From assembly GCA_963731105.1 (NCBI GenBank), contig CAVSUM010000004.1, positions 62,001-126,000 of the forward strand: a stretch of 64,000 nt of DNA, given 5' to 3'. The notes beneath the pieces are model-generated. The model did not search any database, was not told where the DNA came from, and saw nothing but the letters and a program-made list of their open reading frames with translations. Position numbers and translations under genes: made by a program. This DNA is from RPQJ01 sp963731105 (GTDB lineage: Bacteria; Pseudomonadota; Gammaproteobacteria; Steroidobacterales; Steroidobacteraceae). Positions within the stretch are counted from its first letter, which is position 1; every line of letters starts with the position of its first letter. Below, one piece after another: positions 1-9,096 of this stretch.

Positions 1-834
1 GAGGCTGGCGAGGATGCCGATCGGCATGTCGCGCTGCGGGTTCTTCGCCTCCTGGGCCGCGGTCGAGACCGCGTCGAAGCCGATGTAGGCGAAGAAGATG
101 ATGCCCGCGGCCTGCACCACGCCGCTCCAGCCGAACTGGCCGAACTCGCCGGCGTTCGGCGGGATGAACGGCTGCCAGTTGGCGCCGTCGATCACCCAGA
201 CGCCAAAAGCGATGAACAGCAGGATCACCGTGACCTTGATCGCGACCACGATCGCGTTGAAGCGCGCCGACTGGTGGATGCCGACGTAGCACAGGGCCGT
301 GATCGCGGCGATCACCAGCACGGCCGGCAGGTTGATGATCGCTCCGGTACGCACGATCTCGAAGTGACCCTCACCCTTGGTGAGCGGTGCGTTGGTCAGC
401 GCGTCCGGCAGGTGGAAGCCGAGCTGCTCGACCAGGCTCACCACATAGCCCGACCAGCCCACGGCCACGGTACCGGCGGCGAACAGGTACTCGAGGATCA
501 GGTTCCAGCCGATGAACCAGGCGACCCCTTCGCCGAGCGTGGCGTACGAGTAGGAGTACGCGCTGCCGGAGACCGGGATCATCGAGGCGAACTCGGCATA
601 GCACAGGCCGGCGAGCGCACAGCCGAGCCCTGCGATCAGGAACGACACCACGAGTGCGGGACCCGCGTGGTTGGCCGCCGCCGTGCCGGTCAGCACGAAG
701 ATGCCGGTGCCGATGATGGCGCCGATGCCAAGCAGCACCAGTGCCCGCGCGTCGAGCGTGCGGTGCAGCTCGTTCACCGTGTCGGCTTCGTGCAGCTCGC
801 CAATCGGCTTGGTGGAGAAGAGTCGCTTCGGCAT
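1..834 (-). CDS. Amino acid permease, APC superfamily (3' end outside window)
   Basis: Inner-membrane secondary transporter for amino acids or polyamines. The 278 visible residues start at the ATG complementary to 832-834 and run off the window edge with no stop. The first membrane helix carries the APC signature GIGAIIGTGIF at residues 36-46, and at least five further hydrophobic segments follow. The segment EAKNPQRDMPIGI near the edge is the conserved loop after helix 6 seen in YfnA/YhdG and cationic amino acid transporters. Family members are about 450-500 residues, so roughly half is missing. It lies just downstream of suhB on the same strand, with a 13-base gap. Substrate cannot be told from this half. 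Confidence 0.9.
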   Translation of the reverse strand, partial: MPKRLFSTKPIGELHEADTVNELHRTLDARALVLLGIGAIIGTGIFVLTGTAAANHAGPALVVSFLIAGLGCALAGLCYAEFASMIPVSGSAYSYSYATLGEGVAWFIGWNLILEYLFAAGTVAVGWSGYVVSLVEQLGFHLPDALTNAPLTKGEGHFEIVRTGAIINLPAVLVIAAITALCYVGIHQSARFNAIVVAIKVTVILLFIAFGVWVIDGANWQPFIPPNAGEFGQFGWSGVVQAAGIIFFAYIGFDAVSTAAQEAKNPQRDMPIGILASL

Positions 835-847
835 GCGGTCCGGCTCC

Positions 848-1648
848 TCAGGCTTCGCGCAGTTCTTCCGGCAGGTGCGGGCGCAGGCACTCGACCAGGG
901 CGTCGTAGACCTTGGGCGTGCCGGCGGCGACGTTGCCGCCCTGGCGGTATTCGCCGCCACCGAGGGTGCCGATGCGGCCGCCGGCCTCGGTGATGAGCAG
1001 CGTGCCTGCGGCGGTGTCCCAGGCGTTGAGGCCGATCTCCCAGAAGCCGTCGACGCGTCCGGCCGCAACGTACGCCAGGTCGAGCGAGGCCGCGCCAGGG
1101 CGGCGAATGCCCGCAGTCTGCTGCATCACCGCCTTGAGCATGGCGAGGTACTCATCGATGTAGCGCACATTCGCCCGGTACGGGAAGCCGGTGGCGACCA
1201 GCGCCCCCTCGAGCTCCACCTGCTTGCTGACGCGGATGCGCCGCCCGTCGAGCTGCGCGCCGTCGCCGCGCGAGGCGGTGAACAGTTCCTGCCGCATGGG
1301 GTCGTAGACCACGCCGTGCTCGAGGCGGCCGCGGTACTCGCAGGCCAGCGACACCGCGAAGGTGGGAAATCCATGCAGGAAATTGGTGGTGCCGTCGAGC
1401 GGGTCGATGATCCAGACGAACTCGTCGCCGCCGCTGCGCCCGGATTCCTCGCCGAGGAAGCCGTGGTCGGGGTGCGTACGGCGGATGGTCTCGATGATGT
1501 CGCGCTCGGCGGCCTGGTCGATCTCGGTGACGAAGTCGTTGCGGCTCTTGGAGCGCACCCCGAGCGAGGGAACGCGGTCGACGTTGCGGACGATGAGGTC
1601 GCCGGCGCGGCGCGCGGCGCGGATGGCGATGTTGAGCAATGGCTGCAT
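848..1648 (-). CDS. suhB: Inositol-1-monophosphatase family protein SuhB
   Basis: Mg-dependent phosphatase of the inositol monophosphatase family. In gammaproteobacteria SuhB also joins the NusA/NusB rRNA antitermination complex. The 266 residues match the usual length. Metal and phosphate motifs are complete: GEES at 66-69, DPLDGTTNF at 82-90 and WD at 210-211 followed by TAAG. The same frame stays open upstream to 2119 across trmJ, but homology begins at the ATG complementary to 1646-1648 (MQPLLNIAIRAARRAG), so that start is used. It is divergent from trmJ, the usual gammaproteobacterial arrangement, with 76 bases between the two starts. Confidence 0.95.
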   Translation of the reverse strand: MQPLLNIAIRAARRAGDLIVRNVDRVPSLGVRSKSRNDFVTEIDQAAERDIIETIRRTHPDHGFLGEESGRSGGDEFVWIIDPLDGTTNFLHGFPTFAVSLACEYRGRLEHGVVYDPMRQELFTASRGDGAQLDGRRIRVSKQVELEGALVATGFPYRANVRYIDEYLAMLKAVMQQTAGIRRPGAASLDLAYVAAGRVDGFWEIGLNAWDTAAGTLLITEAGGRIGTLGGGEYRQGGNVAAGTPKVYDALVECLRPHLPEELREA

Positions 1649-1724
1649 GAGTCGGGACCCGGCGTGCGTGCTGGCAAAGAGCGGCGGGACGGGCCCCGCC
1701 AATGGCCGGCTAGAATAGCAGAGC

Positions 1725-2477
1725 ATGTCCATCCGCATCGTCCTGACCCGACCCTCGCACCCGGGCAACATCGGCTCCGCGGCGCGCGCCATGAAGACCA
1801 TGGGGCTCCGCGACCTGTGTCTGGTGGCGCCCGAGCGTTTTCCGGCGACCGAGGCCACCGTGATGGCGGCCGGCGCGCAGGACGTCCTCGACCGGGTGCG
1901 GGTGTTCCCCGACGTGTCGAGTGCAGTAGCGGACTGCGGGTTGGTGGTCGGCACCACGTCCCGTGCGCGGCACCTGCCGTGGCGAGTGCTCGAGCCACGC
2001 GAGGCGGCGGCCGAGATCGCCGTCGCCGCGACGACGAGCGACGTCGCGGTGCTGTTCGGTGCCGAGCGCACTGGGCTCACCAACGACGAGCTCGAACTCT
2101 GCCAGCGGCTGCTGACCATCCCGACCGGCTCGCCCTACGGCTCGCTGAACGTGGCGATGGCGGTGCAGGTGGTGACGTACGAAATCCTGCTCGCCACGCG
2201 TGCCGTGGCGGACGCCGCCGGCGAGCGTGGCATACCGCTGGCGAGCGCGACCGAGATGGAGCGTTTCTACGCGCACCTCGAGCAGGTGCTCGGGGAAATC
2301 GATTTCAACGATCGCACCGGCGAGGGGCACCTGATGGCGCGCCTGCGCCGGTTCTTCAATCGCGCGGTCCCGGACCAGAACGAGATCAACATCCTGCGCG
2401 GCATCCTCACCTCGATCCAGGGCAGGCGACGACGCGCCGGCGAGCCGCACTTGCCGCGCGGGAGCGACGGCGCATGA
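1725..2477 (+). CDS. trmJ: tRNA (cytidine/uridine-2'-O-)-methyltransferase TrmJ
   Basis: SPOUT-class methyltransferase that 2'-O-methylates position 32 of tRNAs using S-adenosylmethionine. It has 250 residues, the usual length. The N-terminus has RPSHPGNIGSAARAMKTMG (residues 9-27). The C-terminal half has the SPOUT knot motif PTGSPYGSLNVAMAVQ near 126-141, where SAM binds. A TAGAAT -10-like box lies at 1711-1716, just ahead of the gene, with no convincing -35. The stop codon overlaps the iscS start in ATGA, so the two are probably translationally coupled. In enterics iscR sits between them; here it is absent. Confidence 0.95.
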   Translation: MSIRIVLTRPSHPGNIGSAARAMKTMGLRDLCLVAPERFPATEATVMAAGAQDVLDRVRVFPDVSSAVADCGLVVGTTSRARHLPWRVLEPREAAAEIAVAATTSDVAVLFGAERTGLTNDELELCQRLLTIPTGSPYGSLNVAMAVQVVTYEILLATRAVADAAGERGIPLASATEMERFYAHLEQVLGEIDFNDRTGEGHLMARLRRFFNRAVPDQNEINILRGILTSIQGRRRRAGEPHLPRGSDGA

Positions 2478-3643
2478 GCGAACTCGTGTACCTCGACAAT
2501 GCGGCGACCACTGCCGTCGACCCGCGCGTGGTCGAGCAGATGCTGGCCTGCCTCGGCCCGGCGGGCGATTACGCCAACCCCTCGGCAGTGGGCCACGCGC
2601 CGGGGCGGCGCGCCCGCGCCCGAGTGGAACAGGCGCGGGAGGAGGTCGCTGCGCTGGTCGGCGCCGACCCGGTTCAGGTGATCTTCACTTCCGGGGCCAC
2701 CGAGGCCGACAACCTCGGCATCCTCGGCGCGGCGCGCTTCTATCGCGAGCGGGGCCGTCACGTCGTCACGTCGCGCACCGAGCATCCGGCGGTGCTCGAC
2801 GCCTGCCGCCAGCTCGAGCGGGAAGGCTGCGCCGTGACCTACCTCAAGCCCGGGGCGGATGGCATCGTCGCTCCCGCGCAGGTCGAGCAGGCCTTGCGCA
2901 GCGACACGATCCTGGTGTCGCTGATGCACGTGAACAACGAGATCGGCGTGGTGCAGGACGTCGCTGCCGTCGGCCGCCTGTGCCGCTCGCGCGGCGTGCT
3001 GTTCCACGTCGACGCCGCGCAGGGTGTCGGCAAGCTGGCGCTCGACGTCGAGCGCGACTGCATCGACCTGCTGGCGCTGACCGCACACAAGGTGCACGGG
3101 CCCAAGGGCATCGGCGCGTTGTGCGTGCGCCGCGAACCGCGCCTCGGTCTCGTGCCGCTGCTGCACGGCGGCGGCCAGGAGCGCGGCCTGCGTTCCGGCA
3201 CGCTGCCGACCCACCAGGTGGTCGGCATGGGGGCCGCGCTGCGCATTGCCGCGCTGGAAATGGCGGCCGACGCAGCGCGCATCACCCGCCTGCGCGAGCG
3301 ATTGTGGCAAGGCATCGCCGCAATGCCCGGGGTCACGCTGAACGGACACCCGACCCGCCGCGTGCCGGGCATCCTCAGCGTGAGCATCGACGGGGTCGAG
3401 GGCGAGAGCCTGCTGTACGCGCTGCCGGGCCTCGCGGTCGCTTCGGGCTCGGCCTGCGCCACCTCGACCGGCGAGCCGTCCTATGTGCTGCGCGCCCTCG
3501 GCCGCAGCGACCGGCTCGCGCAGAGCACGCTGCGCTTGAGTCTCGGCCGCTTCAACACCGAGGCCGACGTCGAGCAGGCGATCGAGGCGATCGTGGCCGC
3601 AGTGACACGGCTGCGCGCGATCGCGCCGGAGAGCAGCACGTGA
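2474..3643 (+). CDS. iscS: Cysteine desulfurase IscS
   Basis: PLP enzyme that takes sulfur from L-cysteine to supply Fe-S cluster assembly and thiolated tRNAs. It has 389 residues. PLP-site features are all visible: H104, D180 and Q183 in HVDAAQ, and Schiff-base lysine K206 in TAHKVHGPKG, the same number as in E. coli IscS. The persulfide cysteine C328 lies in SGSACATSTGEPS, where E. coli has SGSACTSASLEPS. The true start is ATG 2474, inside the trmJ stop; a much longer open frame upstream is an artefact. The stop overlaps the next gene start as GTGA. Fdx, HscA, HscB and IscR genes of a full ISC operon are not present. Confidence 0.95.
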   Translation: MSELVYLDNAATTAVDPRVVEQMLACLGPAGDYANPSAVGHAPGRRARARVEQAREEVAALVGADPVQVIFTSGATEADNLGILGAARFYRERGRHVVTSRTEHPAVLDACRQLEREGCAVTYLKPGADGIVAPAQVEQALRSDTILVSLMHVNNEIGVVQDVAAVGRLCRSRGVLFHVDAAQGVGKLALDVERDCIDLLALTAHKVHGPKGIGALCVRREPRLGLVPLLHGGGQERGLRSGTLPTHQVVGMGAALRIAALEMAADAARITRLRERLWQGIAAMPGVTLNGHPTRRVPGILSVSIDGVEGESLLYALPGLAVASGSACATSTGEPSYVLRALGRSDRLAQSTLRLSLGRFNTEADVEQAIEAIVAAVTRLRAIAPESST

Positions 3644-4038
3644 GGGACGCGGATCCGCGCTACGGTGCGGAGGTGCGCGCCCGCATGACGAGTCTTGCCG
3701 GGGCAGGCCGGTTCGCACGATCGCCCGAGGTCGCGCTGGGTCGTGCCGGCGACCGTGAGCACGGCGCCGAGGTGGTACTCGCCTGCCGCGTCGTCGCAGG
3801 CCGGGTCGAGGAGGCGCGCTTCCAGGCCTTTGGTTGTCCACACCTCGTCGCCGCTGCGTCGTGGCTCACCGACCGCCTGCGTGGCGCCGGTCGCGAGGAT
3901 CTCGAGCATTGGGACTGGCGGGAGGCGGCCGACGCCCTGGCGATGCCACCGGCAAAATTCGGGCGCCTGCTCACGCTGCAGGACGCCGTGCGGGCCGTGG
4001 CGGGGAACTGGCCCGGCGCCGCGGCGTCTACAGTGTAG
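3640..4038 (+). CDS. IscU/NifU-like scaffold protein, degenerate active site
   Basis: A 132-residue protein with the fold pattern of IscU, encoded where IscU is expected. It uses the GTG at 3640 that overlaps the iscS stop. Residues 58-72 (EEARFQAFGCPHLVA) align with the IscU segment around Cys63, so C66 is kept. The other two ligand cysteines of IscU are gone. The GAPACGD loop (Cys37, Asp39) is replaced around residues 37-45, and the HC pair (His105, Cys106) is replaced by RLL at 109-111. It may have become a regulatory or delivery partner of IscS rather than a cluster scaffold. The upstream end of the open frame (2980) is a shadow of iscS. Function is inferred from fold and position only. 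Confidence 0.75.
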   Translation: MRDADPRYGAEVRARMTSLAGAGRFARSPEVALGRAGDREHGAEVVLACRVVAGRVEEARFQAFGCPHLVAAASWLTDRLRGAGREDLEHWDWREAADALAMPPAKFGRLLTLQDAVRAVAGNWPGAAASTV

Positions 4039-4070
4039 AATCGATCGCACACGAAGGACCAACGCGCCCC

Positions 4071-4394
4071 ATGACCGTTTCCCTGACCCCTGCGGCCGCC
4101 GAACGAGTACAGGCTTTCCTGGCCAAGCGCGGCGGCGGCGTCGGGCTGCGGCTCGGCGTCAAGAAGACCGGCTGCTCGGGCTTCGCCTACGTCGTGAACT
4201 ACGCGGACGAGGTGGCCGCCGGCGACCACGTGTTCGAGGACCGCGGCGTCAGGGTGATCGTCGACGCCGAGAGCCTGCGCTTCGTCGACGGCACGGAGAT
4301 CGATTTCGTGCGCCAGGGCCTCAACGAGGCCTTCAAGTTCCGCAACCCGAACGTCCGCGGCGAGTGCGGTTGCGGCGAGAGCTTCAACGTCTAA
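4071..4394 (+). CDS. A-type iron-sulfur carrier, IscA/ErpA family
   Basis: Carrier that passes Fe-S clusters to apo-enzymes. It has 107 residues, the full family length. Three invariant cysteines are present: C35 in KKTGCSGFAY and C99 and C101 in GECGCGESF near the C-terminus. The start is the ATG at 4071, 32 bases after the IscU-like gene; the frame is open further upstream but without homology. A TAGAAT -10-like box at 4036-4041 overlaps the end of the preceding gene, so a separate promoter is possible. With iscS and the IscU-like gene it forms a reduced ISC set. IscA, ErpA and SufA cannot be separated by sequence reading alone. Confidence 0.9.
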   Translation: MTVSLTPAAAERVQAFLAKRGGGVGLRLGVKKTGCSGFAYVVNYADEVAAGDHVFEDRGVRVIVDAESLRFVDGTEIDFVRQGLNEAFKFRNPNVRGECGCGESFNV

Positions 4395-4417
4395 CTACCT
4401 GCCGCGGTTGAATTTTC

Positions 4418-4446
4418 TTGGCTGTTGCCCCAGCCGCTGGTATCAT
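4418..4446 (+). promoter_or_regulatory. Sigma-70-type promoter for ndk
   Basis: A -35 box TTGGCT (4418-4423) and a -10 box TATCAT (4441-4446) are separated by exactly 17 bases. They lie 118 bases before the ndk start and just after the A-type carrier gene. Confidence 0.65.
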
Positions 4447-4478
4447 TCCACGTTCGCTTTTCGAGGTTGGCCCCGCCC

Positions 4479-4548
4479 GGACCCGCGCTGTTGCGGGTCC
4501 GCGAGTATTGGGGCTCCGATTCACCTGGATTGAGGGGCCGCAGGCCCC
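4479..4548 (+). other. Two stem-loops in the ndk leader
   Basis: An 8-bp perfect stem GGACCCGC/GCGGGTCC (4479-4486 with 4493-4500, 6-base loop) is followed by a 6-bp stem GGGGCC/GGCCCC (4534-4539 with 4543-4548, 3-base loop). Neither is followed by a T-run, so they are not ordinary terminators. They lie between the promoter and the ndk start and could affect translation or stability. Confidence 0.5.
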
Positions 4549-4563
4549 GTCGTGAGGATTCGC

Positions 4564-4989
4564 ATGGCCGTCGAACGCACCCTGTCCATCGTCAAGCCCG
4601 ATGGTGTCCGCAAGAACGTCATTGGCGAGGTCATCCGCCGCTTCGAGACCGCCGGCCTGAAGATCGTGGCCGCGCGCATGCAGCGCCTGTCGCAGTCCGA
4701 GGCCGAGGGTTTCTACGCGGTGCACCGCGAGCGACCGTTCTTCAAGGACCTCGTGGCCTACATGACCTCCGGCCCGGTGGTCGTGCAGGTGCTCGAAGGC
4801 GAGAACGCCGTGGCCAGGAACCGCGAGATCATGGGTGCCACCGACCCGAAGAAGGCCGCACCCGGCACGATCCGCGCCGACCTGGCCGACAGCATCGAGG
4901 CGAACACCGTGCACGGCTCCGACAGCCTCGAGAACGCCGCGATCGAGATCGCGTACTTCTTCGCCGCAACGGACCTCTGCCCGCGCTGA
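4564..4989 (+). CDS. ndk: Nucleoside diphosphate kinase
   Basis: Ping-pong kinase that equalises nucleoside triphosphate pools using ATP. It has 141 residues, the typical length. The sequence opens with ERTLSIVKPDGV and the phosphohistidine is H117 in NTVHGSDS. The start chosen is ATG 4564 (MAVERTL); an in-frame ATG at 4552 adds four residues that do not resemble the family. It sits ahead of rlmN with only three bases between stop and start, as in Pseudomonas and relatives, and has its own promoter at 4418-4446. Confidence 0.97.
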   Translation: MAVERTLSIVKPDGVRKNVIGEVIRRFETAGLKIVAARMQRLSQSEAEGFYAVHRERPFFKDLVAYMTSGPVVVQVLEGENAVARNREIMGATDPKKAAPGTIRADLADSIEANTVHGSDSLENAAIEIAYFFAATDLCPR

Positions 4990-4992
4990 CGC

Positions 4993-6108
4993 ATGGGTGA
5001 GCTCGCCACACCGAAGACCAACCTGCTCGGCCTGACCAAGGCCGGGCTGGAGGCGTTCGTCGTCGGCATGGGCGAGAAGCCGTTTCGCGCCCGGCAGCTG
5101 ATGAAGTGGATGTACCGTCGCGCCGCGGGCGACATCGACGCGATGACCGACCTCGGCAAGGATTTCCGCCAGCGCCTCGCCGCGGTGGCGGAGATCCGCG
5201 TCCCCGAGGTCGTCGTCTCGCAACGCTCGGCCGACGGCACCCGCAAATGGCTGCTCCGGCTCGAGAGCGGCCAGGCCATCGAGATGGTGTTCATCCCGGA
5301 GCCCGGCCGCGGCACGCTGTGCATCTCGAGCCAGGTCGGCTGCACCATGGACTGCACGTTCTGCTCCACGGCGCAGCAGGGCTTCAACCGCAACCTCGAC
5401 GCCGCCGAGATCGTGGGCCAGGTGTGGCTCGCCAATCGCGAGCTCGGCTACTCGCCGGACGGCGACCGCGTGATCACCAACGTGGTGTTCATGGGCATGG
5501 GCGAGCCGCTCGCCAACTATCGCAACGTGGTCCCGGCGGCCGAGGTGATGATGGACGACTTCGGCCTCGACCTGTCGCGCCGCCGGGTGACGGTCAGCAC
5601 CTCGGGCCTGGTGCCGCAGATGATCCGCATCGCGGACGAGACCAACGTCGCGCTCGCGGTGTCGCTGCACGCGCCGAACGACGAGCTGCGCAACGAGCTG
5701 GTGCCGATCAACCGCAAGCACCCGATCGCCGATCTGCTGGCCGCGTGCTGGCACTACGTCGAGAAGCAGAATGCGCGCAGCGTCACCTTCGAGTACGTGA
5801 TGCTCGACGGCGTGAACGACCTGCCGGCGCACGCCCGCGAGCTGGCGACGCTGTTGCGCGGCCGTCCGGCCAAGGTCAACCTGATTCCGTTCAACCCGTT
5901 CCCCGGGACCCGCTACCGTCGCTCTAGCGAGGAGGCCATCGTGCGCTTCCGTGACCTGCTGCTGAAGGGCGGCGTGATCGCCACCATCCGTCGCACGCGT
6001 GGCGACGACATCGACGCGGCCTGCGGCCAGCTGGTCGGCCGCGTCAACGACCGCACCACCATCCGGCTCGGGCAGAAGCTCGTGCCGCTGACCGTGGTGC
6101 AGGCGTGA
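4993..6108 (+). CDS. rlmN: Dual-specificity 23S rRNA A2503/tRNA A37 C2-methyltransferase RlmN
   Basis: Radical SAM enzyme that methylates C2 of A2503 in 23S rRNA and of A37 in some tRNAs. It has 371 residues. The 4Fe-4S cluster motif CxxxCxxC is C117, C121 and C124 in GCTMDCTFCSTAQQG. The second catalytic cysteine that carries the methyl adduct is about C344 in DIDAACGQL. The stop codon overlaps the start of the following PilW/RodZ frame (ATG-or-GTG/TGA type overlap at 6105-6108), the same linkage seen in pseudomonads. Confidence 0.97.
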   Translation: MGELATPKTNLLGLTKAGLEAFVVGMGEKPFRARQLMKWMYRRAAGDIDAMTDLGKDFRQRLAAVAEIRVPEVVVSQRSADGTRKWLLRLESGQAIEMVFIPEPGRGTLCISSQVGCTMDCTFCSTAQQGFNRNLDAAEIVGQVWLANRELGYSPDGDRVITNVVFMGMGEPLANYRNVVPAAEVMMDDFGLDLSRRRVTVSTSGLVPQMIRIADETNVALAVSLHAPNDELRNELVPINRKHPIADLLAACWHYVEKQNARSVTFEYVMLDGVNDLPAHARELATLLRGRPAKVNLIPFNPFPGTRYRRSSEEAIVRFRDLLLKGGVIATIRRTRGDDIDAACGQLVGRVNDRTTIRLGQKLVPLTVVQA

Positions 6109-7727
6109 GCCGCCGGGTACTGGTGTCGCTCGGTACGGCGCTGTGGCTGGCGGCGGTCCCGGCCGCGCAGGCCGCGGACAAGATGAACCTGCAGCAGGCC
6201 GCAGAGGTCAACGCGCAGCTCGCGATCACCTACCTCAAGCAGGAGAACCTGACCGCCGCGCGCGACAAGATCGAGCGCGCGCTGGACCAGAACCCGCGCA
6301 GCTCCGAAGTGCAGATGGCCGCTGGCTTCGTCTACGACCGGCTCGGCGACGACCGCAAGGCCGAGTCGCATTTCCAGCAGGCGGTGAAGGTCGGCGGCAA
6401 GGACAACCCGCTGGTGCTCAACAATGCCGGCGCGTTCCTGTGTCGCAAGGGCGACAAGAAGCAGGGCGAGCAGTATTTCCTGCAGGCGGCGGCCAGCGCG
6501 CTGTACCCGACGCCCGAGTTTGCGTACCTGAATGCAGGCCAGTGCGCGCGTGCCGACGGACGGCCGAAGGATGCCGAGCGCAATTTCCGCGAGGCGTTGA
6601 ACATCAAGCCGAACCTCGGCGACGCGCTGTACCAGCTCGGCGACCTGCTGCACACGACGGGCAACGACCTGCAGGCCCGCGCCTTCGTGCAGCGCTACCA
6701 CGAAGTGGCCCCGGCCAGCGCGTCCTCGCTGTGGCTCGGCTACAGCGTGGAGCGCAAGCTCGGCGACGAGGCGGCGGCCGGTGAGTATGCGCGGCGCCTG
6801 CGCGGCGAGTTCGCCATGTCTACCGAGGCGGGCCAGTTGTTCGACGCGGAGCGGGCGGCGACAGTGAGTCCGGAGCCCGCACGCGACGCCGAGGCAGCAG
6901 CGGGCCCGGGCGCGCTGCTGCGCCGCGCTCGCGAGGCAGCCGGGCTCAGCGAACAGCAGGCCGCCGAACAGCTCAACCTGGACTCGAACGTGGTCGCAGC
7001 GCTGGAGCGTGACGATCTCGCGGCACTCGGCGCACCCGTGTTCGCGAAGGGCCACCTGCGCCGCTACGGTGCCTTGCTCGGCATCCCCGAGGCCGACCTG
7101 CTCGGTGCCTACGGGCGCTCGGGTGCGCAGCCCGAGACGCCGAACCTGATCCCGAAGTCGCGCATCGAAATGTCGCCAGTACGCGGGCGGCCGAAGTGGC
7201 CGTGGGTGCTGGGCGGCGTACTCGCGTTCGTCGTGGCCGCCGGCCTCGCGGCCTACGTGTCGGAGCACGGCGTGCGCCTGCCGTCATGGCCTTGGGCAGC
7301 CGGTGACGCCACGCAACCATCGACTGGCGCGCCGGCCGCGACGCTGGAGTCGGCACCCGAGGCAAATGCGCCCGCACCGGTCACGGTGCAGGAGACTGTG
7401 ACGACCGTGCCCGCGGCGACGGGCACGACCCCGCCGGGTGCGACGCCGGTGCTGCAGCTGCCCACGGGCCACGTCAGCATGACGCTGTCGTTCGCCGCAG
7501 ATTCATGGACCGAGATCTACGACGGTGCGGGCCAGGCGGTGCTGTACGACCTCGGCCGCGCCGGTTCGCAGCGCTTCGTGACGGGTGCAGCGCCGCTCAG
7601 CGTGACGTTGGGCAATGCGCCGACGGTGACGCTGGCGGTGAACGGACGGCCCACGCGGCTGCCCGCCGTACCGGCGGGCCAGACGGTGGCGCGGTTCACC
7701 ATCCAGGCCGACGGCTCACTGCGCTGA
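6105..7727 (+). CDS. PilW (type IV pilus TPR) and RodZ (cell-shape) in a single reading frame
   Basis: A 540-residue frame that joins two proteins usually made by adjacent genes. Residues 1-23 are a signal peptide ending AAQA, with no lipobox cysteine although PilF/PilW proteins are usually lipoproteins. Residues about 25-245 are TPR repeats of PilW. Residues about 269-335 are the RodZ helix-turn-helix. Residues about 362-383 (WPWVLGGVLAFVVAAGL) are a membrane helix and 452-540 the periplasmic DUF4115 domain. Topology conflicts: the signal peptide would export the DNA-binding-like domain that RodZ keeps in the cytoplasm. An in-frame GTG at 6864 could start a separate 286-residue RodZ. Either a stop has been lost by real fusion or by sequence error, or RodZ is made from the internal start. 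Confidence 0.85.
   Translation: MSRRVLVSLGTALWLAAVPAAQAADKMNLQQAAEVNAQLAITYLKQENLTAARDKIERALDQNPRSSEVQMAAGFVYDRLGDDRKAESHFQQAVKVGGKDNPLVLNNAGAFLCRKGDKKQGEQYFLQAAASALYPTPEFAYLNAGQCARADGRPKDAERNFREALNIKPNLGDALYQLGDLLHTTGNDLQARAFVQRYHEVAPASASSLWLGYSVERKLGDEAAAGEYARRLRGEFAMSTEAGQLFDAERAATVSPEPARDAEAAAGPGALLRRAREAAGLSEQQAAEQLNLDSNVVAALERDDLAALGAPVFAKGHLRRYGALLGIPEADLLGAYGRSGAQPETPNLIPKSRIEMSPVRGRPKWPWVLGGVLAFVVAAGLAAYVSEHGVRLPSWPWAAGDATQPSTGAPAATLESAPEANAPAPVTVQETVTTVPAATGTTPPGATPVLQLPTGHVSMTLSFAADSWTEIYDGAGQAVLYDLGRAGSQRFVTGAAPLSVTLGNAPTVTLAVNGRPTRLPAVPAGQTVARFTIQADGSLR
6864..6867 (+). other. Possible internal RodZ start (GTGA) inside the PilW-RodZ frame
   Basis: GTG at 6864-6866 is in frame, lies just before the RodZ homology and has a purine-rich GGAGCGGG a few bases upstream. 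Read one base on, TGA 6865-6867 gives the same GTGA start/stop overlap used by iscS and its IscU-like neighbour. The frame carrying this TGA does not read as PilW upstream, so the fit is suggestive only. Confidence 0.4.
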
Positions 7728-7754
7728 CGGCGGGCCGAAGGACCCCAGGCGAAC

Positions 7755-9050
<1,296 letters not shown>

Positions 9051-9096
9051 TCAACGCGGGCGCACGCACGCGCCGGCACGACGGAGTACTCGAGAA

